Positions 36,538-45,499 of a stretch of 64,000 bases of DNA are shown piece by piece. The position numbers and the translations under genes are program-made. Origin of the DNA: Gemmatimonadota bacterium (lineage in GTDB: Bacteria; Gemmatimonadota; Gemmatimonadetes; Gemmatimonadales; Gemmatimonadaceae). The DNA lies in NCBI GenBank assembly GCA_016714015.1, contig JADJNZ010000002.1, positions 124,001-188,000 of the forward strand, read 5' to 3'. How positions within the stretch are numbered: the first letter of the stretch is position 1; each line of letters starts with the position of its first letter. The notes under the pieces are model-generated. The model was not told where the DNA came from. It made no database searches and worked only from the letters and a program-made list of their open reading frames with translations.

Positions 36538-36543
36538 TAGATT
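36538..36543 (+). promoter_or_regulatory. -10 element (TAGATT), 6 bases before bshB1 ATG
   Basis: TAGATT, then CCCGGG, then ATG 36550. Predicts a leaderless bshB1-kynA mRNA. Confidence 0.55.
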
Positions 36544-36549
36544 CCCGGG

Positions 36550-37272
36550 ATGACCGCGCCCGTGGACCTCCTCGCCATCGCCGCCCACCGCGACGATGTG
36601 GAACTGACCTGCGGCGGCGTGCTGGTGAAGCATGCCTGGAAGGGTCAGCGGACCGGCATCATCGACCTCACGCAGGGCGAGATGGGGACCCGCGGCTCCG
36701 CCGACTTGCGTGCTGCCGAAGCCGCCAAGGCGGCCGACGTGCTCGGCGTGGCGTACCGCGGCAACCTCCAGCTCCCCGATGCGGGGATCACCAACACGCC
36801 CGAGACGCGCCGGGCGCTCGCGATCATGATCCGCACGCTCCGCCCGAAGGTCGTGATCGCCCCCGCCCCGCGCGGACGGCACCCCGACCATCGCGTCGCC
36901 GCGCAACTCATCCGGGACGCGAGCTTCCTCGCCGGGCTCACCAAGCTCGACCCGTCGACGCCGCCACACCGCCCGCTCAAGGTCCTCCACGCCATCAGCT
37001 ACCGCGAGGACCACGTCAAGCCGACCTTCGTCGCCGACATCAGCGCCGAGTTCGAGACGAAGCTCGAGGCCATCCGGTGCTATGCCTCGCAGTTCGACGG
37101 CGCGACCTGGGCCGGCGAGGTCTATCCGAACGGTGAGCCGCTCGAGGACATCATCCGGCATCACGCGGCCCACTACGGCTCGCTCATCCGCTGCCGCTAC
37201 GGCGAACCCTTCTTCACCACCGAGACGATGCGCGCGGATGACCTCCTCGCGCTCGAGGTATCGACCTTTTGA
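36550..37272 (+). CDS. bshB1: BshB1-like LmbE-family deacetylase
   Basis: 240-residue zinc enzyme. In bacillithiol synthesis BshB1 removes acetyl from GlcNAc-malate. Metal motif AAHRDDVELTCGG (AHxDD pattern) and RHPDH; family segments TQGEMGTRGSADLRAAEAAKAA and RGNLQLPDAGI fit BshB1 closely (cited in part). bshA and bshC are not in the window, so bacillithiol production is inferred only. It overlaps kynA by TTGA, an unexpected functional pairing. Confidence 0.85.
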   Translation: MTAPVDLLAIAAHRDDVELTCGGVLVKHAWKGQRTGIIDLTQGEMGTRGSADLRAAEAAKAADVLGVAYRGNLQLPDAGITNTPETRRALAIMIRTLRPKVVIAPAPRGRHPDHRVAAQLIRDASFLAGLTKLDPSTPPHRPLKVLHAISYREDHVKPTFVADISAEFETKLEAIRCYASQFDGATWAGEVYPNGEPLEDIIRHHAAHYGSLIRCRYGEPFFTTETMRADDLLALEVSTF

Positions 37273-38015
37273 ACGCGCCACGCGAGATCTCCTACCCGAC
37301 GTACCTCGAGCTCGACACGCTGCTCGGGCTCCAGCAGCCCCAGTCCAAGCCCGAGCATCCCGATGAGCTGCTGTTCATCGTGGTGCACCAGGCGAGCGAG
37401 CTCTGGTTCAAGGTGCTGCTGCACGAGTTCGACCAGCTCATCGGCCACCTGACCGACGGCGACGCCGGCGCGGCCCTCACGACCATGCAGCGCATCAACA
37501 CCCTCGTCGAGCTGGTGGCGCACGAGCTCTCGGCGCTCGACACGCTCCCGCCGCAGCGCTTCATGCAGTTCCGCGGCTACCTCGGCAGCTCGAGCGGCTC
37601 GCAGAGCGCGCAGTTCCGCGCGATCGAGGCCACGAGCGGCTTGCGCCACGAGCATTTCATGGCCGCGCTCAAGGAGCATGGCGAGCTGCCGCCCGTCGTC
37701 GCGCGCGCGCTCGAACGCCCCACCCTGCAGGCGCTCTTCCTCTCGCTGCTCGAGCGACAGGGGGTCACGCTCGAGCAGGTCTACACGGAGCCGCAGCACG
37801 GATTCCTGCTCATGCTCGCCGAGTCGTTCCTCGCGTACGAGCAGGGGTTCGCGCGCTGGCGTTTCCTGCACGTGCAGCTCGTCGAGCGGATCATCGGCCC
37901 CGACACCGGCGGGACCGGGGGCACCCTCGGCGCGAAGTACCTGTCCAAGACGGTGAGCCAGCGCTTCTTCCCCGAGCTGTGGGCCGTACGGGCGAAGCTG
38001 TACGGGCGTCGCTGA
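37269..38015 (+). CDS. kynA: Tryptophan 2,3-dioxygenase
   Basis: 248-residue haem enzyme opening the indole ring of tryptophan to N-formylkynurenine. Landmarks: SYPTYLELDTLLGLQ, LFIVVHQASELWFKVLLHE, RFMQFRGYLGSSSGSQSAQF, the haem-ligand His in WRFLHVQLVERIIG, and GTGGTLGAKYLSKTVSQRFF. TTG start nested in the bshB1 stop (TTGA). No kynurenine formamidase or kynureninase gene follows here. Confidence 0.93.
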   Translation: MNAPREISYPTYLELDTLLGLQQPQSKPEHPDELLFIVVHQASELWFKVLLHEFDQLIGHLTDGDAGAALTTMQRINTLVELVAHELSALDTLPPQRFMQFRGYLGSSSGSQSAQFRAIEATSGLRHEHFMAALKEHGELPPVVARALERPTLQALFLSLLERQGVTLEQVYTEPQHGFLLMLAESFLAYEQGFARWRFLHVQLVERIIGPDTGGTGGTLGAKYLSKTVSQRFFPELWAVRAKLYGRR

Positions 38016-38103
38016 CGCCCGGGAAGCGTTCCGCGCGACCGGCGCGTAGGAGTACGCAGGACCATACGACCTGATCACGGCCCGGGAGGGCCGAGGGGTT
38101 CCG

Positions 38104-40011
38104 ATGTCGCTCGTCTCGATCCGCCGTGCCGCGCAGGCCGTCCTGCTCTCGCTCTCGCTCGGTGCCGCGGCGCTGATGCCCTTCCGTCTCGACGCGCAAT
38201 CGACGGCCCCGAACAGACCGGCGCGCGCCGCCGCGCCCGACCATCGCGTCTGGCCCGACGAGGGGCCGCGCAAGTGGGCGCCGCGCCCGACCGAGACGCG
38301 CATCACCGCGAACGACCTGCGGACGCGGCTCTACCAGATCGCCGACGACTCGATGCGCGGGCGACGCATGGGAGAGCCGGGGAACACCAAGACCACGGAG
38401 TACATCGCGCGCGAGTTCGCGCGGCTCGGCCTCAAGCCGGCCGGCGATGACGGCACCTGGTTCCAGGTGATGCCATATGGCCCGCTCGGCTTCGACCGCG
38501 CGTCGATGGGCCTCCGCATCGGCGGGGCCTCGGCGAGCGTGGGCACCGAGTTCGTGCCCACCGCGCCGACGCTCGCGAACGGCTACGCCGCGCGCGCCGC
38601 GGTGCGCGGAACGGCGGCGGTCTTCGCGGGCCGCTGGAACGACACGACCGTCACGCTCGACCCGGCCGTCTTCCGCGGGAAGATCGCCGTCTTCGTGAGC
38701 GACGCCGCCGCGGGCGGCACGGCGGCGAATCGCGCGCCGACGACCTTCGTCAGCTGCGCGGACCTGCCCGACCGGTTCGGCGCGGCCGCGGTGATCGCCC
38801 TCGAGACGGCCACGCGCAACGCGCCTCGTCCTGCCGGCCCCGTCCTGGCGCGCCAGGCCCCGGCACAGGACCGCCGCGCCATCGCGGCCGGCGCCGCCGG
38901 CGTGCTCGTGATCGGGCTGGACGCGATGAACGAGACGGCGCGCGCGGCCGCGCTCGCGCCGCGCCCCACCATGAAGCCGTCGGCGATCCCCGGCACCTCC
39001 TCGAACGTGGCCGGCGCGACGATCTCGCGCGCGGTGGCCGAGCGGATCTTCGGGCGCGGCGTCGAGGGCCTCGCGGTGGGCACCACGGGCGCCGCCATCG
39101 ACCTCGACTACACCTACGACTGGAGTCCCTCCACCTCCCCCGCGCGGAACGTCGTGGCGGTCCTGCCGGGCTCCGACCCGCGGCTCGCCAGCGAGTACGT
39201 CCTCGTCGGCGCGCACAGCGACCACGTCGGCACGACCGGCCAGCCGGTGGACCACGACTCGCTTCGCGCGGTGAACACGGTCACGCGCCGGCAGGGGGCG
39301 AACGATCCGGCCTGCCAGCCCACGCCGGACCAGCAGCGTCGCATCGACTCGCTCATCGCGCGCGCACGGCGGATCCGCCCCGCGCGGATGGACTCGGTCT
39401 TCAACGGCGCCGATGACGATGGATCGGGCACGGTGGTGCTCCTCGAGATCGCCGAGCGGTTCGCGGCGGAGAAGCCGGCGCGCTCCATCATCTTCGTCTC
39501 GCACCAGGGCGAGGAGCAGGGCCTGCTCGGGTCGCGGTGGTTCGTCGACCATCCCACCGTCCCGCTCGACCAGATCGTCGCGGCGCACAACATGGACATG
39601 CTCGGCAAGGGCCGCGCCGACCAGGTGAAGTTCGGCGGCCCCAACTCGGTGCAGATGCTCGGCGCGCGCCGGCTCTCGCGCGAGTTCGGTGACATCATCG
39701 ACTCCGTGAACGCCAACAGCCCCACGCCGATGGCGATCGACAAGAGCTGGGACGTGACGGCGAACCCGCTCAACCGCTTCTGCCGCTCCGACCAGGTGAG
39801 CTACGTGAGCAAGAACATCCCGGTGACCTACTTCTCGCTGGGGTACGCGCAGGACTACCACCAGTTGACCGACGAGCCGCAGTACATCGAGTACGAGCAT
39901 TCGGCGCGGCTCGCGCAGTTCATCCACGACGTGATGAGCGCGATCGCGGCGCGACCGACACGCCCCGCGATCGCCGGACCGGACCCGTCGTACCCCAGCT
40001 GCGGTCGCTGA
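38104..40011 (+). CDS. Secreted M28-family zinc peptidase
   Basis: 635 residues with signal peptide (to about residue 32, RLDAQ). A protease-associated (PA) domain lies between about 150 and 330. The M28 catalytic domain has metal ligands and base in VGAHSDHVG, NGADDDGSGT, SHQGEEQGLLGS, AAHNMDMLG and QDYHQLTDE. A cysteine-containing insert (NDPACQPTPDQQ) sits between the first two metal motifs. Predicted aminopeptidase acting outside the cytoplasm. ATG 38104 begins the signal peptide. Confidence 0.9.
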   Translation: MSLVSIRRAAQAVLLSLSLGAAALMPFRLDAQSTAPNRPARAAAPDHRVWPDEGPRKWAPRPTETRITANDLRTRLYQIADDSMRGRRMGEPGNTKTTEYIAREFARLGLKPAGDDGTWFQVMPYGPLGFDRASMGLRIGGASASVGTEFVPTAPTLANGYAARAAVRGTAAVFAGRWNDTTVTLDPAVFRGKIAVFVSDAAAGGTAANRAPTTFVSCADLPDRFGAAAVIALETATRNAPRPAGPVLARQAPAQDRRAIAAGAAGVLVIGLDAMNETARAAALAPRPTMKPSAIPGTSSNVAGATISRAVAERIFGRGVEGLAVGTTGAAIDLDYTYDWSPSTSPARNVVAVLPGSDPRLASEYVLVGAHSDHVGTTGQPVDHDSLRAVNTVTRRQGANDPACQPTPDQQRRIDSLIARARRIRPARMDSVFNGADDDGSGTVVLLEIAERFAAEKPARSIIFVSHQGEEQGLLGSRWFVDHPTVPLDQIVAAHNMDMLGKGRADQVKFGGPNSVQMLGARRLSREFGDIIDSVNANSPTPMAIDKSWDVTANPLNRFCRSDQVSYVSKNIPVTYFSLGYAQDYHQLTDEPQYIEYEHSARLAQFIHDVMSAIAARPTRPAIAGPDPSYPSCGR

Positions 40012-40039
40012 CCCCAGTCTCCCACGCCCCGGAGTCCTC

Positions 40040-40612
40040 ATGCAGAGCAAGGCTACGACGGTCGCGCAGTACCTGAAGGAACTGCCCGCCGACCGTCGCG
40101 CGGCGATCGAGGCGGTCCGGAAGGTGATCCTCGCGAACGTCGACGGGCAGATCGAGGAGGGGATGCAGTACGGCATGATCGGCTACTACGTGCCGCATCA
40201 CATCTTCCCGAACGGCTACCACTGCGACCCGTCGCAGCCGCTGCCCTACATGGGGCTCGCGTCGCAGAAGCAGAACATGGCCGTGTACATGATGTTCGCG
40301 TACCTGGACCCGGTGAACGGTGAGCAGTGGATCCGCGCCGAGTATGCGCGGCGTGGCCGGAAGATCGACATGGGGAAGAGCTGCCTGCGATTCAAGTCGC
40401 TCGCGGACCTGGACCTGGAGGTCCTCGCGGCGGCGATCAAGCGCGCCCCGACCGCGCGCTACGTCGACATGTACTTCACGGCCGCAGGGCCTGGCGCGTG
40501 GAAGTCGAAGGGGACTGCCGCGGCGAAGAAGGTCGCGGCGAAGTCACCGCCGATGAAGAAGGCGACCGTGAAGAAGGCTACCGCGAAGAAGGTCGCCGCA
40601 AAGAAGAAGTAG
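40040..40612 (+). CDS. DUF1801 protein with histone H1-like tail
   Basis: 190 residues. Residues 1-150 form a DUF1801/YdhG-like domain (TVAQYLKELPADRRAAIEAV, EEGMQYGMIGYYVP, RRGRKIDMGKSCLRFKSLAD). Residues 155-190 are almost only Lys, Ala, Pro and Thr (KKVAAKSPPMKKATVKKATA), like bacterial histone H1-type tails, and should bind DNA or RNA. The domain's function is unknown. Confidence 0.85.
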   Translation: MQSKATTVAQYLKELPADRRAAIEAVRKVILANVDGQIEEGMQYGMIGYYVPHHIFPNGYHCDPSQPLPYMGLASQKQNMAVYMMFAYLDPVNGEQWIRAEYARRGRKIDMGKSCLRFKSLADLDLEVLAAAIKRAPTARYVDMYFTAAGPGAWKSKGTAAAKKVAAKSPPMKKATVKKATAKKVAAKKK

Positions 40613-40623
40613 CCGCGCGCGCC

Positions 40624-41079
40624 TCAGCGGACCCCGATCGGGTTGTACACGGCGGGGACGTCACGATAGATCGCGGCGCGCGCGATCATCCATTGCCGTC
40701 CCGGGCTCGACAGCCGACCCGCGAGGTGCGGCTGGGCGAGGCAGTCCGCGAGGACCTGGTCGCGGCACACGACCGACACCTCGAGCGAGTCCCCGATCGC
40801 GCGCCACGTGAGCGCCGACCGGCCTCCACGCAGGGCTCGGGTGTTCCCCTCCATGTACCGCACGTCTCGGACGCCGGTCCCGTCCTCGCGCAGACGGATG
40901 GTGTCACCGAGGATGGTGACGCCGGCACCCTCGAACGGCACGGCGGGCAGCGTCGCGGCCGAGAGCGTGACCAGCGCGTACTCGGCGACGACCGGACTCG
41001 CGGCGGTCGCCCCATCGCAGGCGGAGCCGGTCGCGCAGACGCCGAGGAGCGCGAGCGTCGGGAGGAGGCGAGGGGACAT
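40624..41079 (-). CDS. Probable lipoprotein of unknown function
   Basis: About 151 residues. N-terminal signal (MSPRLLPTLALLGVCATGSAC) may end in a lipobox, though Gly at -3 is weak. Mature part is beta-rich and small (TILGDTIRLREDGTGVRDVR, ALTWRAIGDSLEVSVVCRDQ), with two further cysteines that could pair. No family recognised. Start ATG 41079; another Met lies 8 codons upstream. Confidence 0.65.
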   Translation of the reverse strand: MSPRLLPTLALLGVCATGSACDGATAASPVVAEYALVTLSAATLPAVPFEGAGVTILGDTIRLREDGTGVRDVRYMEGNTRALRGGRSALTWRAIGDSLEVSVVCRDQVLADCLAQPHLAGRLSSPGRQWMIARAAIYRDVPAVYNPIGVR

Positions 41080-41173
41080 GAATGACCGGAAGGGTGCCGA
41101 CACTGGTCGGTGCGTCAGCGTTCCCCCACCTTACCCCGTACACCGCGTGGCCGTCACCTCCACGGGATCCTCC

Positions 41174-43822
41174 ATGAAGCCGTCGTTCCGCCTCACGCTC
41201 GCAACGCTTGCCTGCGCCGCGTTCCCCATCGCCTCACGTGCCCAACAGGCCGCCGCACCCGCGCCCGCCGCCTGGGACCCGCAGGCGATCCTCAAGACCG
41301 AGTCGTACGTCCGCCCGCCCGCGGCCATCGAACGGATCGTGCTCGCGCCGCGCACGGACATCTCGTTCGACGCGCCGAGTCCTGACCGGCGATGGTTCCT
41401 GCGGACGACCGGCCAGGATCGCGGGACCGTCGCGAAATACGGCGCGCCGCACATCTATCTCGGCGGACTCGCGCTCGACACGCGCGCCAACCGCTCGCGG
41501 TCGCTCACGGTGAGCACCCGCACCGGACTCGTGCTCGTCGATCCGCGCTCCGGCGAGAACCGCACCATCCAGGTGCCCGCCGGTGCCACCGTCTCGGCGG
41601 AGACCTGGTCGCCGACCGGGACGCAGGTGGCGTTCATCGCGAACTTCGAGACGGCGTCCCACGCGTTCGTCGCCGATGTCGCCACCGGGCGCGCGACGCA
41701 GGTCACGCGCACGCCGCTGCTCGCGACGCTCGTGACCGACCTCCGCTTCACTGCAGATGGCAAGCAGTTGCTCGTCGTGCTCATCCCCGAGGCGCGCGCC
41801 CCGGAGCCGACGCACGGCCCCGGTGGGGTCGAGGACGGTCCCGCCGTGCGCCTGTCGCAGTCGCGCGCCGTTCCGCAGCCGGTCCACTGGAGCCTGCTCC
41901 AGGACGTGCATGACCAGGCGCTCGTGAAGTGGCACACCACCGGCCAGCTCGCGATGATCGACATCGCCAAGCGCACGGTGCGCAAGATCGGCGCGCCGGC
42001 GATGATCCGCGACGTGGACGCCTCGAGCGATGCGACGCACTTCCGCGTGACGCGCATGACGGAGCCGTTCTCGTATCTCGTCCCCGTGAGCGCGTTCGGC
42101 GGCGTGCAGGAGCTGTGGGACGCATCGGGCAACGTGGTCGCGACGCTGCAGCGCACGCCGTTGCGCGAGGAAGGCCGAGGCGGACCGGGTGGCGCGGGCG
42201 GACCGGCCGCGGCCGACACGGGCAAGCGCAACATCCAGTGGAATCCCGTGGGCCCCGGACTCGTGTATCTGCAGTCGGTGTTCGCCACGGCCTCGGCGAC
42301 CCCGTCGGCCGGCGAAGGGCGCCCCGCCCGGGGCGCCGGACGCGCGCTGGCGACGAGCGTGCGCTACATGCAGTGGCTGCCGCCTTACGGACCGAACGAC
42401 ACGAAGGTGATCCATGAGGGCGGCCCCCAGTTCACCAATCTCGTGTACAGCGCCGACGCGACGTGGATGTTCGTCACCGACAGCGGGATGGTCTCGGCGA
42501 TCCGCGTGGCCGACCGGTCGCGCAAGCACCCGCTCGGGCGCGGGGTCACGTTGCCCGGCGCGGGTGGCGGGTTCGGCGGCTTCGGCGGTGGTGGCTTCGG
42601 CGGCGGAGCGGGTGGCGGCGCGGCAGCGGATACGGTGGGGACCGGCGGCGCACTCGCGACCAAGCGCGGACCGAACGGGCAGACCTTCGTGATCGTGTCG
42701 GGCGATGGCCAGCAGGTGTTCGTGAGCGGCCAGCGCACCTACGGCGCGCAGTGGGCGACGCGCGCACCGCGGCCGTGGGTGGACCGGATCGAGATCGCCA
42801 CGGCCACGCGCACCCGCGTGATCGACGCCCCGGCCGATCTCTTCGAGCGCGTCGTCACGCCGCTCGATGATGATCACCGCGAGGTGATCGTCACGCGGCA
42901 GTCGGCCACGACCATCGAGGACGCGTGGCTGCGCGACACGCGCAGCGGCGCCGTGCGTCAGCTCACCCATGCGGTGGACGTCGCGCCGGAGGTGACGCAG
43001 GGGATGCGCAAGCGGATCCAGGTCACGCGCCCCCGCGACGGATACAAGCTCTGGGTGGACCTCGTCTTCCCCCGCGGCTGGACGAAGGAGAGCGGCACGC
43101 CCGGCGTCATCTGGTTCTATCCGCGCGAGTACGCGACGGAGCAGGCGTACCAGCGCTCGCGCTGGACGACGAACGTCAACCTCTACCCCGCCGTCCCCGC
43201 GGCGCGCCCCGCGACGGCGACGGAGCTCTGGGTGGCCGGCGGCTATGTCTTCATCGAGCCCGACATCCCGATCTTCGGCGACTCGGGCCGCATGAACGAC
43301 AACTACACGCGCGACCTGAAGGAGAACCTCGACGCCGTGCTCGACGCGATCGTCGACTCGGGCTTCGTGCGCCGCGACCGGATGGGCATCGGCGGCCACA
43401 GCTACGGCGCGTTCAGCACGGTGAACGCGATGACGCTCGTGCCCTACTTCAAGGCCGGCATCGCGGGCGACGGCATGTACAACCGCTCGCTCACGCCGTT
43501 CGGGTTCCAGAGCGAGCGCCGCAACTTCTACGAGGCACAGGATACCTATCTCGACATGTCGCCGTTCTTCCGCGCGGACAAGATCAGCGGGGCCTTGCTC
43601 CTCTATCACAACCTCGAGGACCAGAACACCGGCACGGCGCCCATCAGCTCGATCCGCATGTTCAACGCGTTGCAGGGCCTCGGCAAGGAGGCCGCGCTGT
43701 ACCTCTATCCCTACGAGGACCACAGCGTGATGACCTACGAGAGCGACCTCGACCAGTGGGCGCGCTGGATCGCCTGGTTCGATGTGCACGTGAAGGGCGC
43801 CAAGGCGACGTTCACGCCATGA
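41174..43822 (+). CDS. Secreted S9-family prolyl oligopeptidase-like peptidase
   Basis: 882 residues with signal peptide (MKPSFRLTLATLACAAFPIASRA, given in part). An N-terminal beta-propeller (about 60-610) with a Gly-rich insert (GGGFGGFGGGGFGGGAGGG near residue 470) precedes an alpha/beta-hydrolase domain. Catalytic triad: Ser743 in GGHSYGAFS, Asp816 in NLEDQNTG and His850 in YEDHSVM. Predicted dipeptidyl- or oligopeptidase outside the cytoplasm. ATGA overlap with the next gene. Confidence 0.9.
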   Translation: MKPSFRLTLATLACAAFPIASRAQQAAAPAPAAWDPQAILKTESYVRPPAAIERIVLAPRTDISFDAPSPDRRWFLRTTGQDRGTVAKYGAPHIYLGGLALDTRANRSRSLTVSTRTGLVLVDPRSGENRTIQVPAGATVSAETWSPTGTQVAFIANFETASHAFVADVATGRATQVTRTPLLATLVTDLRFTADGKQLLVVLIPEARAPEPTHGPGGVEDGPAVRLSQSRAVPQPVHWSLLQDVHDQALVKWHTTGQLAMIDIAKRTVRKIGAPAMIRDVDASSDATHFRVTRMTEPFSYLVPVSAFGGVQELWDASGNVVATLQRTPLREEGRGGPGGAGGPAAADTGKRNIQWNPVGPGLVYLQSVFATASATPSAGEGRPARGAGRALATSVRYMQWLPPYGPNDTKVIHEGGPQFTNLVYSADATWMFVTDSGMVSAIRVADRSRKHPLGRGVTLPGAGGGFGGFGGGGFGGGAGGGAAADTVGTGGALATKRGPNGQTFVIVSGDGQQVFVSGQRTYGAQWATRAPRPWVDRIEIATATRTRVIDAPADLFERVVTPLDDDHREVIVTRQSATTIEDAWLRDTRSGAVRQLTHAVDVAPEVTQGMRKRIQVTRPRDGYKLWVDLVFPRGWTKESGTPGVIWFYPREYATEQAYQRSRWTTNVNLYPAVPAARPATATELWVAGGYVFIEPDIPIFGDSGRMNDNYTRDLKENLDAVLDAIVDSGFVRRDRMGIGGHSYGAFSTVNAMTLVPYFKAGIAGDGMYNRSLTPFGFQSERRNFYEAQDTYLDMSPFFRADKISGALLLYHNLEDQNTGTAPISSIRMFNALQGLGKEAALYLYPYEDHSVMTYESDLDQWARWIAWFDVHVKGAKATFTP

Positions 43823-44850
43823 ACACCGACCTCCGCTCCTTCATCCGGCGCGGGTGGGTCGGCTTCGCCTGCGTCGGCGTCGTGATGTCCGCGCCCGCCG
43901 CTCAGGCGCAGGCCACCGGCTTCACCGGCACCGTGATCGTCACCAACAAGGCACCGAGCACCGCGACGATCGTCGATGCGGCGAGCGGCACCGTGCTCGC
44001 CACGCTTCCCACCGGGAACGGCCCGCACGAGATCGTCGCCTCGCGCGACGGCCGCACCGCCGTCGTGACCGACTACGGCACCGGCCCCGCACCGGGCAGC
44101 ACGCTCACGGTGATCGACATCGCCGCCCTCCGCGTCCGCCGCACGATCCCGCTCGGCGAGTATCAGCGGCCGCACGGGCTCGTGATGCTCCCCGGCGACA
44201 CCATCGTGGCCGTCACCTCCGAGACCAACCGCGCGGTGATCCTCGTCGACCTCCGCAGCGGCGCGATCGTGCGCGCCGTGCCCACCGGGCAGTCGGGCTC
44301 GCACATGGTCGGCGTCGCCGCCGACGGCGTGCGTGCCTGGACCGGTGACATCGGCAGCAACACCGTCACCGAGCTCGACCTCGCGACGGGTCGCATGCTG
44401 CGCCACATCGCGGTGCCTGCGCAGCCCGAGGCGATCAACGTCGCTCCCGACGGCAGCGAGGCCTGGGTCGGCAGCAACGCGACCGGCGTCGTCAGCGTCG
44501 TCGACGCGCGCACCGGCACGGTCAGCACCGCCGCCGACGGGTTCGGCTGGCCGTACCGTGTGCTCTTCACGCCGGACGCGAAGCTCGTCCTGCTCCCCGA
44601 CTATCGCGGCGAGGCGCTGCGCTTCGTGGAGCGCGCGTCGCGCCGTGAACTCGGTCGCCTCGCCTTCCCCGGCGCCGGACCGCAGGGCATCACGCTCACG
44701 CCCGACGCGCGCTTCGCGCTGCTCTCGCTCAGTGCGACCGGCCGAGTGGCCATCATCGACGTCGCGTCGCGCAGGGTCATCGGCGAGCTCGGTGTCGGCG
44801 AGACGCCGGATGGGGTCGCATACTCGCCGCTGGTCGTCACGCGTCGGTGA
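43819..44850 (+). CDS. Secreted YVTN/NHL-type beta-propeller protein
   Basis: 343 residues: signal peptide to about residue 30 (SAPAAQAQA), then about seven beta-propeller blades with the recurrent pattern xVIDxASGxVLATLPxGxxPHE. Examples are TATIVDAASGTVLATLPTGN, AVILVDLRSGAIVRAVPTGQ and VSVVDARTGTV. No enzyme motif visible; likely a binding or surface protein. Translationally coupled to the S9 peptidase. Confidence 0.85.
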   Translation: MNTDLRSFIRRGWVGFACVGVVMSAPAAQAQATGFTGTVIVTNKAPSTATIVDAASGTVLATLPTGNGPHEIVASRDGRTAVVTDYGTGPAPGSTLTVIDIAALRVRRTIPLGEYQRPHGLVMLPGDTIVAVTSETNRAVILVDLRSGAIVRAVPTGQSGSHMVGVAADGVRAWTGDIGSNTVTELDLATGRMLRHIAVPAQPEAINVAPDGSEAWVGSNATGVVSVVDARTGTVSTAADGFGWPYRVLFTPDAKLVLLPDYRGEALRFVERASRRELGRLAFPGAGPQGITLTPDARFALLSLSATGRVAIIDVASRRVIGELGVGETPDGVAYSPLVVTRR

Positions 44851-44874
44851 GCACGAGGGCGCGCTGACGCCCAC

Positions 44875-44903
44875 TTGACAGTTCGGAAGCGCCCGCCTAT
44901 CGT
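44875..44903 (+). promoter_or_regulatory. Strong sigma-70-type promoter (TTGACA-17-TATCGT)
   Basis: TTGACA (44875-44880), 17-base spacer, TATCGT (44898-44903), in the gap right after the propeller gene. It is the only site in the window where I saw a perfect -35 box with ideal spacing. Expected start near 44910. Confidence 0.65.
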
Positions 44904-44909
44904 TCGCGC

Positions 44910-44990
44910 CGTATCGGGAGTCGCGTCCCATCGTTCGAATCCTCCGGCCAGGTCGCCGGACGGTCGACGTGGACGCGACTCCTTTTTCGT
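44910..44990 (+). ncRNA. Predicted ~80-nt small structured RNA
   Basis: From the promoter's expected start to a T-run. Outer stem GGAGTCGCGTCC (44917-44928) with GGACGCGACTCC (44971-44982), inner hairpin TCCGGC/GCCGGA (44943-44960), then TTTTT (44983-44987): a complete intrinsic terminator closing a short transcript. It could instead be the terminator of the upstream propeller gene or an attenuator for downstream RNA. Not a tRNA, although it contains GTTCGAATCC, which resembles a T-loop. Confidence 0.5.
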
Positions 44991-45042
44991 TCCAGGCCTC
45001 GCCCGACCACAGCTCCCTCTCGTTCCCAGCATCGGTTCCGTC

Positions 45043-45228
45043 ATGTCACGCTCCGCCATTCGTCCCCAGATCCGCTTCGCACGCCTCGGCGACGCCGCCG
45101 GGCTTCGCGCGCGCACGTACGCGTGCGGCAGGAGCCGCACGTCCGTGGCGAAGCCGTTGACGAATGCGATGATCACCGATGACCAGCAGCACCGCGCAGG
45201 CGAGGGACGAAGGATGCGACGCGAGTAG
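45043..45228 (+). CDS. Possible 61-residue basic peptide
   Basis: MSRSAIRPQIRFARLGDAAG onward, Arg-rich, no recognisable family and no clear ribosome-binding site. It fills part of the 650 bp gap between the propeller gene and rtcB. May be a chance reading frame. Confidence 0.2.
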   Translation: MSRSAIRPQIRFARLGDAAGLRARTYACGRSRTSVAKPLTNAMITDDQQHRAGEGRRMRRE

Positions 45229-45257
45229 CGTCCCTCCTCTCCCGACGGGGGAACCAC

Positions 45258-45291
45258 GACCCCGCCTGCGCTCCCCGAGCCAGGCGGGGTC
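45258..45291 (+). terminator. Hairpin terminator upstream of rtcB
   Basis: GACCCCGCCTG (45258-45268) pairs with CAGGCGGGGTC (45281-45291), followed by TTCGTC. Ends whatever is transcribed from 44900-45250. Confidence 0.6.
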
Positions 45292-45388
45292 TTCGTCATC
45301 CTGGCACCGCGGGGTCCCATGAGACGGTATCACGAACGGAAGGCACGCGACTCCCGACGTTCGGCGATACCCCCGCGAAGCAGGACTG

Positions 45389-45433
45389 CCCCCGGGGCGC
45401 ACCGCGGTGCGCACTCGCCCCGCCCCGGGGGCG
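45389..45433 (+). promoter_or_regulatory. Long GC hairpin in the rtcB leader
   Basis: GCCCCCGGGGCG (45389-45400) pairs with CGCCCCGGGGGC (45422-45433), enclosing the self-complementary GCGCACCGCGGTGCGC. It lies 67-111 bases before the rtcB ATG. Could control rtcB expression or be cut or religated; function unproven. Confidence 0.5.
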
Positions 45434-45499
45434 CGCAACACCGAATCGCCCCGCTCCAGCCCGCCGTACCTCACGCATCCCGAGCACACGGAAGTTCCC

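Noticed and set aside
44931..44960. tRNA suggested by GTTCGAATCC
   Set aside because: No matching T-stem, acceptor stem or anticodon arm could be formed around it; the segment pairs better as a terminator-type stem.
45043..45228. Confident small protein gene
   Set aside because: No ribosome-binding site, Arg-rich composition and high GC make chance likely; listed only at low confidence.
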